Shown here: positions 26,507 to 34,960 of the stretch, piece by piece
Numbering within the stretch: the stretch's first letter is position 1
Layout: every line of letters starts with the position of its first letter
DNA from: JACCWP01 sp963785115
GTDB lineage: Bacteria > Actinomycetota > Actinomycetes > Propionibacteriales > Nocardioidaceae
Assembly (NCBI GenBank): GCA_963785115.1
Contig: CAWATY010000008.1
Location: forward strand, 1 to 64,000
DNA length: 64,000 nucleotides
Direction of reading: 5' to 3'
Notes under the pieces: model-generated
Database searches by the model: none
The model's input: the letters and a program-made list of their open reading frames with translations, nothing else
What the model was told of the DNA's origin: nothing
Program-made: the position numbers and the translations under genes

Positions 26507-27363
26507 GCGATGACTCCTTCGGGACTGGCGGACTGGACGTCGGTGAGTCCGGCCCAGTGCATCGGCAGCGCGTCGGTGCCGGCCGACGCGCCGCCGTCGA
26601 CGCGCAGCACGGTGCCGGTGACCCAACCGGCGGCCGGGGACACCAGCCAGGCCACCGCGTCGGCGATGTCAGCCGGTCGACCGCGGCGGCCGAGCGGGTT
26701 GACCGAGACGGCTGCGGCGTAGTCGTCGGTGACCGGGTTGGCCGTGCTGTCGACGGTGACGAAGCCGGGGCTGACGGCGTTGACCCGGATGCCCGCCGCG
26801 CCGAGCTCGACCGCCGCCGCCTTGGTGAGCATCTCGACCGCCGCCTTGGAGGTGCAGTAGTGCGCGGCGCCCGGTCGCGCGCGGAGCGCGGCGCCCGAGC
26901 TGATCATGACGACGCTGCCTGTCCTACCGGCGGTAGTGGCCCGGGCGGCAAAGGCGCGCGTGGTCAGCATCGGCGCGCGCACGTTGACCGCCTGTACGCG
27001 GTCCCAGAGGTCGACGTCGAGGTCGAGGAACCCGCGCGCGGGGTAGATGCCCGCCGCGTTGACGACCGCGTCGATCGGCCCGAAGCGTGCCCAGGCGTCG
27101 TCGACCGCCTGCTCCGGAGCGTCCGGATCGGCCAGGTCGGCGACGATTCCCTGCACGGTGCGGCCAGCAGTGCGGTCCGCGGTGCCCTCCGCGTCGGTAT
27201 CGGCGCCGCCATGGACCTGCGCCAGCACGCGGTCGAGGCTTTCGCGCTGGACGTCGACGCCGGTGACCGACCATCCGTCGGTGGCGAACCGCCGTGCGAC
27301 CGCAGCACCGATGCCGCTGGCCGCACCGGTCACCAGGGCGTGCCCGGGCCGGGTCGGCGTCAC
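26503..27363 (-). CDS. SDR family NAD(P)-dependent oxidoreductase
   Basis: 286 aa, classical short-chain dehydrogenase. Cofactor motif TGAASGIG (residues 13-20), NNAG equivalent VNAAG, catalytic Ser in VVMISSGAA and YxxxK as HYCTSK (about 168). An acidic residue in the GVDVQRE loop favours NAD over NADP. The GTG at 27363 overlaps the MFS stop. It probably oxidises a hydroxyl in the compound degraded by the operon. Confidence 0.9.
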   Translation of the reverse strand: MTPTRPGHALVTGAASGIGAAVARRFATDGWSVTGVDVQRESLDRVLAQVHGGADTDAEGTADRTAGRTVQGIVADLADPDAPEQAVDDAWARFGPIDAVVNAAGIYPARGFLDLDVDLWDRVQAVNVRAPMLTTRAFAARATTAGRTGSVVMISSGAALRARPGAAHYCTSKAAVEMLTKAAAVELGAAGIRVNAVSPGFVTVDSTANPVTDDYAAAVSVNPLGRRGRPADIADAVAWLVSPAAGWVTGTVLRVDGGASAGTDALPMHWAGLTDVQSASPEGVIA

Positions 27364-28682
27364 CCGATCTCCTTGCCCTTGGTCTCGGGCATGGTGGAGT
27401 AGACGACGATCCCGACCACGGCGGCCGCGGCCGCGTACATCCACACCTGGTCGCGGTAGCCCTCGGTCGCCATCCAGGTCGTGACGTAGGGCGCGGTGCC
27501 GCCGAAGATCGCCACAGCGAGGGCGTAGGGCAGCCCGATGCCGGTGGTGCGGACCTCGGCCGGGAACTGCTCGGCCATGACGACCGCACAGTTGGCCGAG
27601 TAGCCGACCATGAACACGACACCCACCAGCTCCACCAGGAACAGCGACCAGAACCCGTTGCCGATCAGCTGGAACGAGGGGTACGAGATCAGCAGGAACC
27701 CGATGGCGAAGGCCAGCAGCGTCGGCTTGCGCCCCACCCGGTCGGACAGGATGCCGCCGAAGGGCAGCAGCACCAGGAAGCACGCCACCGCGATGCTGTT
27801 GGCCAGGAAAGCGGTCGACAACTCGACGCCCTCGGCCGCGTGCGCGTACCCGGGCATGTAGCTGATCCACATGTAGTACAGCAGCGTGCCGGCGACGGTG
27901 ATGCCGACGACGCGCAGCGCGGCGACCGGGTGTCGGGTGAGCACCGCGCGCAGCGGCTGGGCCGGCTCGGCCCCCGCCTCGCGACGCTCGGCCATCCCGG
28001 TGAAGGCATCGGTCTCCTCGACCGACAGCCGCAGCCACAGCCCGACCAGGCCGAGCAGGCCGCCGACGCCGAACGCGACCCGCCAGCCCCACGACGACAG
28101 GGCGTCATCGCTGAGCAGGTGGGTCAGGGCGGTGCCCATCAGCGACGCGATGAGGACGCCGGCACCGACCGACACCTGCTGCCAGGACCCGGCGAACGCC
28201 CGCCGGGCGGGGGCCGCCGACTCGACCAAGAAGGCCGACGACGTCCCGAACTCACCGCCTGCGGACAGTCCCTGCAGCAGCCGTGCCACGACCAGCACGA
28301 TGGGCGCGGCGATCCCGATGGCCGCGTACGGCGGGCACAGAGCGATCACCAGGGCGGCGCCGGCCATCATCGAGATGGTCAGCGTCAGCCCCTTTTTGCG
28401 GCCGTGCCGGTCGGCGTAGCTGCCCAGCAGCGCTCCGCCGATGGGGCGCATCAGGAAGCCGACGGCGAACACCGCGAGCGTCGACAGCAGGTTGGCCGCG
28501 TCGTCACCGGCCGGGAAGAACTGGCTGGCGAAGATGGGCGCGAAGGTCGCGTAGACCGCCCAGTCGACCCACTCGACGGTGTTGCCGATCGATCCGGCCA
28601 CGACCGCCTTGCGTTGCTTGGCGGTCATCCGGACGGCCGGCTGCCGATCGGCCTCGGTGGTCTGGTCGCGCAGCGTGGTCAC
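27360..28682 (-). CDS. MFS transporter, metabolite:H+ symporter (MHS) type
   Basis: 440 aa with twelve predicted membrane segments. The N-terminus (RKAVVAGSIGNTVEWVDWAVYATFAPIFASQFFP) and GSYADRHGRKKGL loop are typical of the MHS subfamily (ProP, KgtP, ShiA relatives), which import organic acids and betaines with protons. The GTG at 28682 overlaps the stop of the deacetylase gene. It most likely imports the substrate of this operon. Confidence 0.9.
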   Translation of the reverse strand: MTTLRDQTTEADRQPAVRMTAKQRKAVVAGSIGNTVEWVDWAVYATFAPIFASQFFPAGDDAANLLSTLAVFAVGFLMRPIGGALLGSYADRHGRKKGLTLTISMMAGAALVIALCPPYAAIGIAAPIVLVVARLLQGLSAGGEFGTSSAFLVESAAPARRAFAGSWQQVSVGAGVLIASLMGTALTHLLSDDALSSWGWRVAFGVGGLLGLVGLWLRLSVEETDAFTGMAERREAGAEPAQPLRAVLTRHPVAALRVVGITVAGTLLYYMWISYMPGYAHAAEGVELSTAFLANSIAVACFLVLLPFGGILSDRVGRKPTLLAFAIGFLLISYPSFQLIGNGFWSLFLVELVGVVFMVGYSANCAVVMAEQFPAEVRTTGIGLPYALAVAIFGGTAPYVTTWMATEGYRDQVWMYAAAAAVVGIVVYSTMPETKGKEIG

Positions 28683-29602
28683 GGGGTCTCCTCGTCGTCG
28701 GCGGTCAGCGCGGTGCGTACGTGCTCGACGACCTGGGCATGCGTGGCGAACCAGACGTCGTCGAAGGATGCGATGTGGTCGAGCAGCTCGGTGAGCACGA
28801 CCATCCGCGAGCGGTGGCCGATGATGTGCGGGTGGCAGGTGAGCTGGAACAGGCCACCGTCTGCCCGGGCGGCGTCGAACTCGTCGCGCCACAGGCCCAG
28901 GACGTCGCGGGGCGGGGTGTAGGGACGCAGCGCGGCGTAGCGCTCCATCATGAAGTAGACGGCGTCGTCCCGGATCCACTCGACGGGCAGCTCGACGACG
29001 CCGGTGGGCTCGCCGTCGGCCACCAGCTCGTAGCAGTCGTCGTCGGCCATCAGCGACGAGTCGTACGCCAGCCCGAGGTCGCGGATGATCGCCAGGGTGG
29101 CGTCGGAGAAGTCCCACGACGGCGTCCGGACGCCGACCGGCCGCACCCCGGTGAGCCGTTCCAGCGTGTCCAGTGCGCGGACGGCCAGGTCGCGCTCGTC
29201 GGCGGGCTCGAGCGTCATGTTGCGTTCGTGGATCCACCCGTGGGCCGCCACCTCATGGCCCGCGTCGGCGTAGCCACGGACCTCGTCGGGGTGCAGCAGC
29301 GCGGACACGGCGGGCATGAAGAACGTCGCCGGCACCGAGTGCCGCTCGAGGGCGGCCATGACGCGCGGGGCACCGACCCGGGAGCCGTACTCGCCCTGGG
29401 CGAGCCGCCCTGGTCGCGTCTCGCCCTCACGCAACGGGATCGTCTCGTGGTCGGAGTCGAAGGACAGCGCCACCGCGACGCGAGCCCCGCCGGGCCAGGG
29501 AGGAGCCAGCCGACGCCCGGCCCGGACCCGCTGCACGTGCCCGCGCCAGGTCGGCTCGTCCCACTGCCACGGCTGCAGCTCGGTGGTCGGGTTCGCCGTC
29601 AT
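28679..29602 (-). CDS. Polysaccharide deacetylase (CE4) family protein
   Basis: 307 aa. Metal-site residues lie in SFDSDHETIP (Asp pair) and AAHGWIHERN (His-x3-His type), with RTPSWDFSD and the closing LTCHPHIIGH also conserved. This is closer to the PgdA/PuuE branch, whose members include allantoinase and cyclic imide hydrolases, than to secreted chitin deacetylases; there is no signal peptide. The ATG at 29602 overlaps the regulator stop by ATGA. In this operon a ring-opening or N-deacylating cytoplasmic hydrolase is more plausible than cell-wall work. Confidence 0.87.
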   Translation of the reverse strand: MTANPTTELQPWQWDEPTWRGHVQRVRAGRRLAPPWPGGARVAVALSFDSDHETIPLREGETRPGRLAQGEYGSRVGAPRVMAALERHSVPATFFMPAVSALLHPDEVRGYADAGHEVAAHGWIHERNMTLEPADERDLAVRALDTLERLTGVRPVGVRTPSWDFSDATLAIIRDLGLAYDSSLMADDDCYELVADGEPTGVVELPVEWIRDDAVYFMMERYAALRPYTPPRDVLGLWRDEFDAARADGGLFQLTCHPHIIGHRSRMVVLTELLDHIASFDDVWFATHAQVVEHVRTALTADDEETP

Positions 29603-30660
29603 CGGACGCTCCTCGCCGCGGCCTCGACAACACCGTCTGCAGCACCGTCTGCAGCACCGTCGGCAGCACTGTCGGGAACGGTCGGCACCCAAGCCCGCTT
29701 GAGTGTCTGCAGCTGCAGCGTGGTGTCGGCGCGCCGGACGCCGGGCAGGGCGCCGACCACGTCGGTGGTATAGCGGTAGAGGTCGGCGAAGTGCCGCAGC
29801 GAGACCTGGGCGCAGAGGTTGAACCGACCGGCGGTGGCGGACAGGTACTTGGTGTCCGGTTGGCTGGCGAGCTGCCGCCCGGCCTGCTCGAGGTGGGCCG
29901 GCTCCACGTCGAGCCACAACATGAGCTCGACCGAGAACCCGAGCAGCGTCGGCTCGACCAGCGTGCGGAAGCGCAGGCAGCCGCGCTCGACCATCGAGTC
30001 GAGGCGGCGTGCCACCGCGGCCTCACCGGCTCCGACCTGCGCGGCGAGCTCGCGTACCGACAACCGGCCGTCGGTGCCCAGCGTCGCGGCGATCGCGAGC
30101 TCGAGCGGGTCGAGCCGGTCCGGCGGCTGCTCCCAGACCTGGTCCTCGAACGGCTGCACCGGACGGGGGCGCAGCAGCGCGACCGCCTCGGGCTCGAGCA
30201 GCTCGGTGTCCCAGTCGTGCGCCGAAGTGAAGGTGCGCATCACAGTCAACGTCTCGGTGTCGGTGACCTGGTCGGCGGCCGGCAGGTCGTGCACGAGCAC
30301 CTGCGCGAGGTCCTGGTGGGTCGGCACCACCAGCTCGGCCACCGCGTCGATCCCGCCGGTGACCATCGCCACGAAGCGGGCCTCCGGCCGGGCGGCGAGC
30401 CGGGACGCCACCTGGTCGGCCGAGCCGGGCCGGCACGACACCCGCACCAACACCGGGACCCCCAGGCCGCAGCGCAGCACGTCGACCACGCCGATCACCC
30501 GGGCGGCGCCGCGCCGGCGCAGCGCGGCGAACCGGCGCTGGACGGTGGACTCGCTGGCGCCGGCGACCTGGGCGATCACCTGCCAGGAGGCGCGGCCGTT
30601 GAGCTGGAGCCCGGCCAGCAGTCGCTGGTCGAGCGCGTCGAGGAGTACGGGAGTGGGCAC
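29599..30660 (-). CDS. Lrp/AsnC family regulator with two Lrp units
   Basis: 353 aa, twice the usual length of about 150. The first unit (residues 1-170) and second unit (180-335) each begin with a helix-turn-helix (GRASWQVIAQVAGASESTVQRR; GRLSVRELAAQVGAGEAAVARR) followed by a ligand-binding-like domain. The C-terminus has an Ala-Ala-Asp-Gly repeat encoded by a 12-bp tandem repeat. GTG start at 30660 with a weak GGAAAG upstream. It heads the operon and divergently faces an acyl-CoA dehydrogenase gene, so it probably controls the operon in response to an amino-acid-like ligand. Confidence 0.9.
   Translation of the reverse strand: MPTPVLLDALDQRLLAGLQLNGRASWQVIAQVAGASESTVQRRFAALRRRGAARVIGVVDVLRCGLGVPVLVRVSCRPGSADQVASRLAARPEARFVAMVTGGIDAVAELVVPTHQDLAQVLVHDLPAADQVTDTETLTVMRTFTSAHDWDTELLEPEAVALLRPRPVQPFEDQVWEQPPDRLDPLELAIAATLGTDGRLSVRELAAQVGAGEAAVARRLDSMVERGCLRFRTLVEPTLLGFSVELMLWLDVEPAHLEQAGRQLASQPDTKYLSATAGRFNLCAQVSLRHFADLYRYTTDVVGALPGVRRADTTLQLQTLKRAWVPTVPDSAADGAADGAADGVVEAAARSVR
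29631..29678. repeat. 12-bp tandem repeat in the regulator's 3' end
   Basis: Four copies of CACCGTCTGCAG, the first two exact and the last two with 1 and 4 changes. On the minus strand it encodes an AADG repeat at the end of the Lrp-type regulator. The period is a multiple of three, so copy-number change keeps frame. Confidence 0.75.
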
Positions 30661-30862
30661 GTCGGCTCATCTTTCCGACATTTCACGGCATGATCAACTG
30701 CTTGATGATGGATATCTCCCATCGCGGGCGTGAGACAACCCACTTTCTCCCGTCACGACGATGGTCGGGCGACGTCGTGGTGAGGGCCACGGCCGGAGGG
30801 AGTTTCGCCAAACCGTACCGACGGGTAACAATGGGGTTGACGCTCCGCGAAAGGGAGACCAC
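30661..30862. promoter_or_regulatory. Divergent promoter region, Lrp operon / acyl-CoA dehydrogenase
   Basis: 202 bp between divergent starts. Positions 30670-30725 are clearly more AT-rich than the surroundings (ATGATCAACTGCTTGATGATG and GGATATC), as expected for an Lrp-type operator. Near the other end GTAACAATGG (about 30825) could serve as a -10 for the dehydrogenase gene, followed by AAGGGAG as ribosome-binding site. Confidence 0.35.
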
Positions 30863-32854
30863 GTGAGCACCGAGGTGACCCAACAGTCGAACGACGCAGC
30901 AGGGCCGAGCCCGGACAACCGCGACGGCACCGTGGGGGTCACCCGCGACGTGTCCGAGCGGGAGGCGCGCGAGGTCGCCGAGGCGGCGCGCGAGGCCAAC
31001 TGGGACCGGCCGAGCTTCGCCCGCGAGCTCTATCTCGGTCGCTACGACCTCGACCTGGTGCACCCGCACCCGCGCACCGCTCCCGACGACCGCGAGCGCG
31101 GCGACGCGTTCCTGACCGAGCTGCGGGCCTACTGCGAGACCCTCGACGGCAACGTGATCGAGCGTGACTCGCTGATCCCCGACGACTACCTCAAGGGTCT
31201 TGCCGCGCTGGGCGTGTTCGGCATCAAGATCCCCCGGGAGTACGGCGGGCTCGGCCTGTCGATGAGCTACTACGGCAAGGCGCTGATGCTCGTCGGGTCG
31301 GTGCACCCGAGCCTCGGCGCGATGGTGTCGGCGCACCAGTCGATCGGCGTGCCGGAGCCGGTGAAGATGTTCGGCACCGAGGAGCAGAAGCAGACCTGGC
31401 TGCCGCGGTGTGCCGAGGGCGCGATCACCGCGTTCCTGCTCACCGAGCCCGACGTCGGCTCCGACCCCGCCCGGATGGGGTCGACCGCGACGCCCACCGA
31501 CGACGGTGAGGCGTACCTGCTCGACGGCGTGAAGCTGTGGACCACCAACGGCGTCATCGCCGAGCTCGTGGTCGTCATGGCCCGGGTGCCGAAGCACGAC
31601 GGTGGACGCGGCGGCATCAGTGCGTTCGTCGTCGAGTCCGACTCGCCGGGCATCACCGTCGAGAACCGCAACGCGTTCATGGGCCTCAAGGGCCTGGAGA
31701 ACGGCGTGACCCGCTTCCACCAGGTACGAGTGCCCAAGGCCAACATGCTGGGCAAGGAGGGCCAGGGCCTCAAGATCGCCCTCACCACGCTCAACACCGG
31801 CCGGCTGTCGATCCCCGCGATGTGCGCCGCGGCCGGCAAGTGGTCGCTCAAGATCGCGCGCGAGTGGTCCGCCGAGCGGGTCCAGTGGGGACGCCCCGTC
31901 GGCGCGCACGCGGCGGTCGCGCAGAAGATCTCGTTCATCGCGGCCACCAGCTTCGCGCTGGAGGCGGTGGTGGAGCTGTCCGGCGAGCTGGCCGACGCCG
32001 GCACCAAGGACATCCGGATCGAGGCCGCGCTGGCCAAGCTGTGGTGCAGCGAGATGGCCTGGACGGTGGCCGACGAGCTGGTGCAGATCCGCGGTGGGCG
32101 CGGCTACGAGACCGCCGACTCACTGGCCGCGCGCGGCGAGCGGGCGGTGGGCGCCGAGCAGGTCCTCCGCGACCTGCGGATCAACCGGATCTTCGAGGGC
32201 TCGACCGAGATCATGCACCTGCTGATCGCCCGCGAGGCCGTCGACGCGCACCTGTCGGCGGCGGGCGACCTTGCCGTGGCCGACGCCGACATGTCGCGCA
32301 AAGCCAAGGCCGCCGTCAAGGCGAGCGGCTTCTACGCCAAGTGGCTGCCCCAGCTGGTGACCGGCAAGGGCACCGTGCCGACCTCGTACAGCGAGTTCGG
32401 CCGGCTGGCCAAGCACCTGCGCTACACCGAACGCTCGGCGCGCAAGCTGGCCCGGCAGACCTTCTACGGCATGAGCCGCTGGCAGGCCGGGCTCGAGCAC
32501 CGGCAGGGGTTCCTGGGCCGCATCGTCGACATCGGCGCCGAGCTGTTCGCCATGTCGGCCGCCTGCACCCGCGCGGAGATGCTGCGCGCGGACGACCCGG
32601 CACAGGGCGCCGCGGCCTACGAGCTCGCTGACGCGTTCTGCGCCCAGTCGCGGGTGCGCGTGGAGGAACTGTTCGAGCGGCTGTGGCGCAATACCGACGA
32701 CATCGACCGCCGCATCGCCAAGCGCACCCTCGACGGCGCGTTCACCTTCGTCGAGGACGGCGTCATCGACCAGTCCGAGGGCACCGGCCCCTGGATCGCC
32801 TCCTGGCAGCCCGGCGAGTCCGCCACCGACAACGTGGCCCGCCGCTACCGCTGA
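30863..32854 (+). CDS. Acyl-CoA dehydrogenase family protein
   Basis: 663 aa FAD enzyme. The N-, middle- and C-terminal dehydrogenase domains are visible: KIPREYGGLGLS, FLLTEPDVGSDPARM, GVKLWTTNG, NRNAFMGLKGLENG and GGRGYETADSLAARGE, with RINRIFEGSTEIMHLLIAREA at the C-terminal domain end. An extra 200-residue C-terminal extension is typical of the long FadE-type members. The GTG at 30863 follows AAGGGAG by 7 nt; the upstream open frame has no such support. Substrate chain length cannot be told. Convergent with the next gene. Confidence 0.92.
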   Translation: MSTEVTQQSNDAAGPSPDNRDGTVGVTRDVSEREAREVAEAAREANWDRPSFARELYLGRYDLDLVHPHPRTAPDDRERGDAFLTELRAYCETLDGNVIERDSLIPDDYLKGLAALGVFGIKIPREYGGLGLSMSYYGKALMLVGSVHPSLGAMVSAHQSIGVPEPVKMFGTEEQKQTWLPRCAEGAITAFLLTEPDVGSDPARMGSTATPTDDGEAYLLDGVKLWTTNGVIAELVVVMARVPKHDGGRGGISAFVVESDSPGITVENRNAFMGLKGLENGVTRFHQVRVPKANMLGKEGQGLKIALTTLNTGRLSIPAMCAAAGKWSLKIAREWSAERVQWGRPVGAHAAVAQKISFIAATSFALEAVVELSGELADAGTKDIRIEAALAKLWCSEMAWTVADELVQIRGGRGYETADSLAARGERAVGAEQVLRDLRINRIFEGSTEIMHLLIAREAVDAHLSAAGDLAVADADMSRKAKAAVKASGFYAKWLPQLVTGKGTVPTSYSEFGRLAKHLRYTERSARKLARQTFYGMSRWQAGLEHRQGFLGRIVDIGAELFAMSAACTRAEMLRADDPAQGAAAYELADAFCAQSRVRVEELFERLWRNTDDIDRRIAKRTLDGAFTFVEDGVIDQSEGTGPWIASWQPGESATDNVARRYR

Positions 32855-33637
32855 ACGCACGCGCAGGACGACCTGGACCGGCAGGTGGTCACTGGGCCAC
32901 ACGTGTCCTCGGCGGTACGTGACGGCGGCTGCGCGACGTACGTCGACACCGGGGCTGACCAGCACCCAGTCGATCCGCTCACCGTCGGGAACCAGGTCGC
33001 GCCAGCCGTGGAACGTGCCGAAGGCCAGCCCGCGTTCTCCGGCTGCGTCCCAGCAGTCGACGAGCCCGGCGTCCAGCAGGCGCGCGTGCACCGCTCCCCC
33101 GGCCGGCTCGTTGAAGTCACCGGTCAGCACCACAGGGACCCCGGCCTCCAGCCCTTCCAGTCGATTGGCGATCAGGTCCGCTGACAGCACCCGGGTGCCG
33201 GCGTCGGCCACCTCCCAGTGCGTGTTCACCGCGTACAGCTGCGCGCCCGTCGCCCGGTCGGCGAGCCGCACCCAGGTCACCATCCGCGGGAACTCTCCGG
33301 ACCAGGTGCGTGACCCGGCGACCTCCGGGGTGTCGGACAGCCAGTAGTGCCCGTGCGTGACTTCGGTGAGCCGATCGGTGTCCCACAGCAGCGCCATCGC
33401 CTCGCCGCTGCGGTCGGCCTCCCGGCCGCGGGCGACCATCGCGTACGTCTCCGGCAGGTCGTCGAGGACGTCGCGCAGCTGATCGGGCAGACCCTCCTGG
33501 GTGCCGAGCAAGTGCGGGCGCTCGCGACGCAGCAGCTCGGCGACGACGGGGCGGCGCTCCGGCCACGCGTGCGGCGGCTCGTCGCTGGCGAACCGCAGGT
33601 TGAACGTCATCACCCGCAGGGCCAGCCGGGCGACCAT
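32120..33637 (-). CDS. Endonuclease/exonuclease/phosphatase family protein, no natural stop
   Basis: The conserved domain covers about 255 residues (33637 to about 32865): VMTFNLRFASDE, GTQEGLPDQLRDV, YAVNTHWEVAD, VVLTGDFNEP and WPSDHLPVQVVLRVR, all DNase-I-like motifs. The normal end is right after VVLRVR, but no in-frame stop follows and the frame runs 735 bp antisense to the acyl-CoA dehydrogenase gene to 32120. A TAG in the next frame at about 32847 would end the protein naturally, so a one-base error or a recent stop loss is likely. ATG 33637 has GATGAT 6 nt upstream (leaderless pattern). Confidence 0.75.
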   Translation of the reverse strand: MVARLALRVMTFNLRFASDEPPHAWPERRPVVAELLRRERPHLLGTQEGLPDQLRDVLDDLPETYAMVARGREADRSGEAMALLWDTDRLTEVTHGHYWLSDTPEVAGSRTWSGEFPRMVTWVRLADRATGAQLYAVNTHWEVADAGTRVLSADLIANRLEGLEAGVPVVLTGDFNEPAGGAVHARLLDAGLVDCWDAAGERGLAFGTFHGWRDLVPDGERIDWVLVSPGVDVRRAAAVTYRRGHVWPSDHLPVQVVLRVRSAVAAGHVVGGGLAGLPGGDPGAGALGLVDDAVLDEGERAVEGALGDAAVDVVGIAPQPLEQFLHAHPRLGAERVSELVGRGALCRVVRAQHLRAGAGGRHGEQLGADVDDAAQEPLPVLEPGLPAAHAVEGLPGQLARRAFGVAQVLGQPAELAVRGRHGALAGHQLGQPLGVEAARLDGGLGFARHVGVGHGKVARRRQVRVDGLAGDQQVHDLGRALEDPVDPQVAEDLLGAHRPLAARGQ

Positions 33638-33781
33638 GACCGCATCATCGCGTGCCCGGACCCGGCGGGAGGCGGCAAACGAGTTTCCGCGCCATGATGC
33701 GAACCGGGACATAACGCCACGAGTCGGACCGCAAGGTCAGTGAAGGACCGGCAGCCCTCGGTGCCGGACAGGAGGTCGAGC

Positions 33782-34832
33782 ATGGTGCGTCGCCGCACGG
33801 TGCTGCGCGGTGGGTTGATCGGAGCCGGCCTGGTGGGCCTCGGCGGTGCCTCGACGGCGGCGGACTCGATGCCCGGGGGCAGGCGTCCACCGGACCCGCT
33901 GCGGCTGACCGGCGACACCCAGGTGCACGACCCCGCCCTCGTCCGCGACGGCCGACGCGGTGACTGGTTCTGCTTCTCGACCGGCGACGCGGCGATCGGT
34001 GGCGGCACCGTCCAGGTGCGGCGATCGGCCGACCTGCGGCAGTGGATCGGCGCCGGGCCAGGTGTTCGACGCGATCCCCACGTGGGTCCAGGAGGCGGTG
34101 CCGGGGGTGACGAACCTGTGGGCGCCGGACGCCTACCACCACAAGGGCACCTGGTACCTCTACTACTCCGGGTCGACCTTCGGCTCGAACCGCTCGGTGA
34201 TCGGCCTGGCCACCACGCCGGCCCTCGACCCGGACCACCCCGACCACGAGTGGGTCGACCGCGGGCAGGTGTGGGCGTCCACCGAGGAGGACGACTACAA
34301 CGCGATCGACCCCGGCGTCGTCGAGGACGCCGACGGCACCCCCTGGCTGGCGTTCGGCTCGTTCTGGAGCGGTATCCGGATGGTGCGGCTGCGGTGGCCG
34401 AGCGGCCAGGCCTCCCCCGGTGTGTCGACCCCGCTGCGGCTCGCCGACCGACAGGTGCCGCCGAACGCGATCGAGGCGCCGTACATCGTGCGCCACGGCG
34501 ACTGGTACTACCTGTTCTGCTCCATCGACGAGTGCTGCCAGGGCACCGACAGCACGTACAAGATCACCGTCGGACGCAGTCGCAACGTGACCGGTCCGTA
34601 CGTCGACCGGCTGGGCACGCCACTGTTGCACGGCGGCGGCACCGTGATCCTGTCCGAGCGCGGGCCGATGGTCGGTCCCGGCGGACAGTCGATCTCACGG
34701 GGATGGCTGGCGCACCACTACTACGACGCGCGCGCCGAGGGTGCGCCGCGGCTCAGCATCCGGGCGATCGACTGGTCGCGGGGCTGGCCGCGGGTGAGCA
34801 CCGCCGCGCCGGCACCCGTCCCGGCGCGCTGA
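33782..34832 (+). CDS. GH43 arabinan endo-1,5-alpha-L-arabinosidase-like, Tat signal (frameshifted)
   Basis: Secreted arabinan-degrading enzyme. A twin-arginine signal VRRRTVLRGGLIGAG starts at the ATG 33782. Five-bladed propeller motifs follow: VHDPALVRDG (catalytic Asp), VFDAIPTWVQ, AIDPGVVEDADGTPWLAFGSFWSGI and NAIEAPYIVRHGDWYYLF (Glu), with YLFCSIDECCQG. The frame changes at 34058-34059, where an extra C turns WIGAGQVFDAIP into two frames. One base removed restores a protein of about 349 aa. Neighbours on both sides are unrelated, so the gene seems to be a single unit. Confidence 0.85.
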
Positions 34833-34835
34833 AGC

Positions 34836-34960
34836 TCAGGCGTCGGACTGGGTGACGCCGACGGCCTCGTCGTCAGGCACCTCGACGTAGAACGTCCCTT
34901 CCGCGCCGGTGCGCGGTGGCGACGGATGCGTGCGCTCAGGGAGAAGACTCCGCCCGGCCG
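34836..34960 (-). other. Possible coding remnant or alternative C-terminus
   Basis: On the minus strand an open stretch reads about 40 residues ending EGTFYVEVPDDEAVGVTQSDA and TGA at 34836, in a frame other than the neighbouring cyclase gene. Composition looks coding. It may be a remnant, a shifted C-terminal extension of the broken cyclase gene, or chance. Confidence 0.2.

Noticed and set aside
27360..27363. 4-bp overlaps considered as programmed frameshift sites
   Set aside because: They are ordinary ATGA/GTGA stop-start overlaps repeated through the operon.
29631..29678. Short tandem repeat considered as a CRISPR-like array
   Set aside because: 12-bp period, no spacers, lies inside a coding region.
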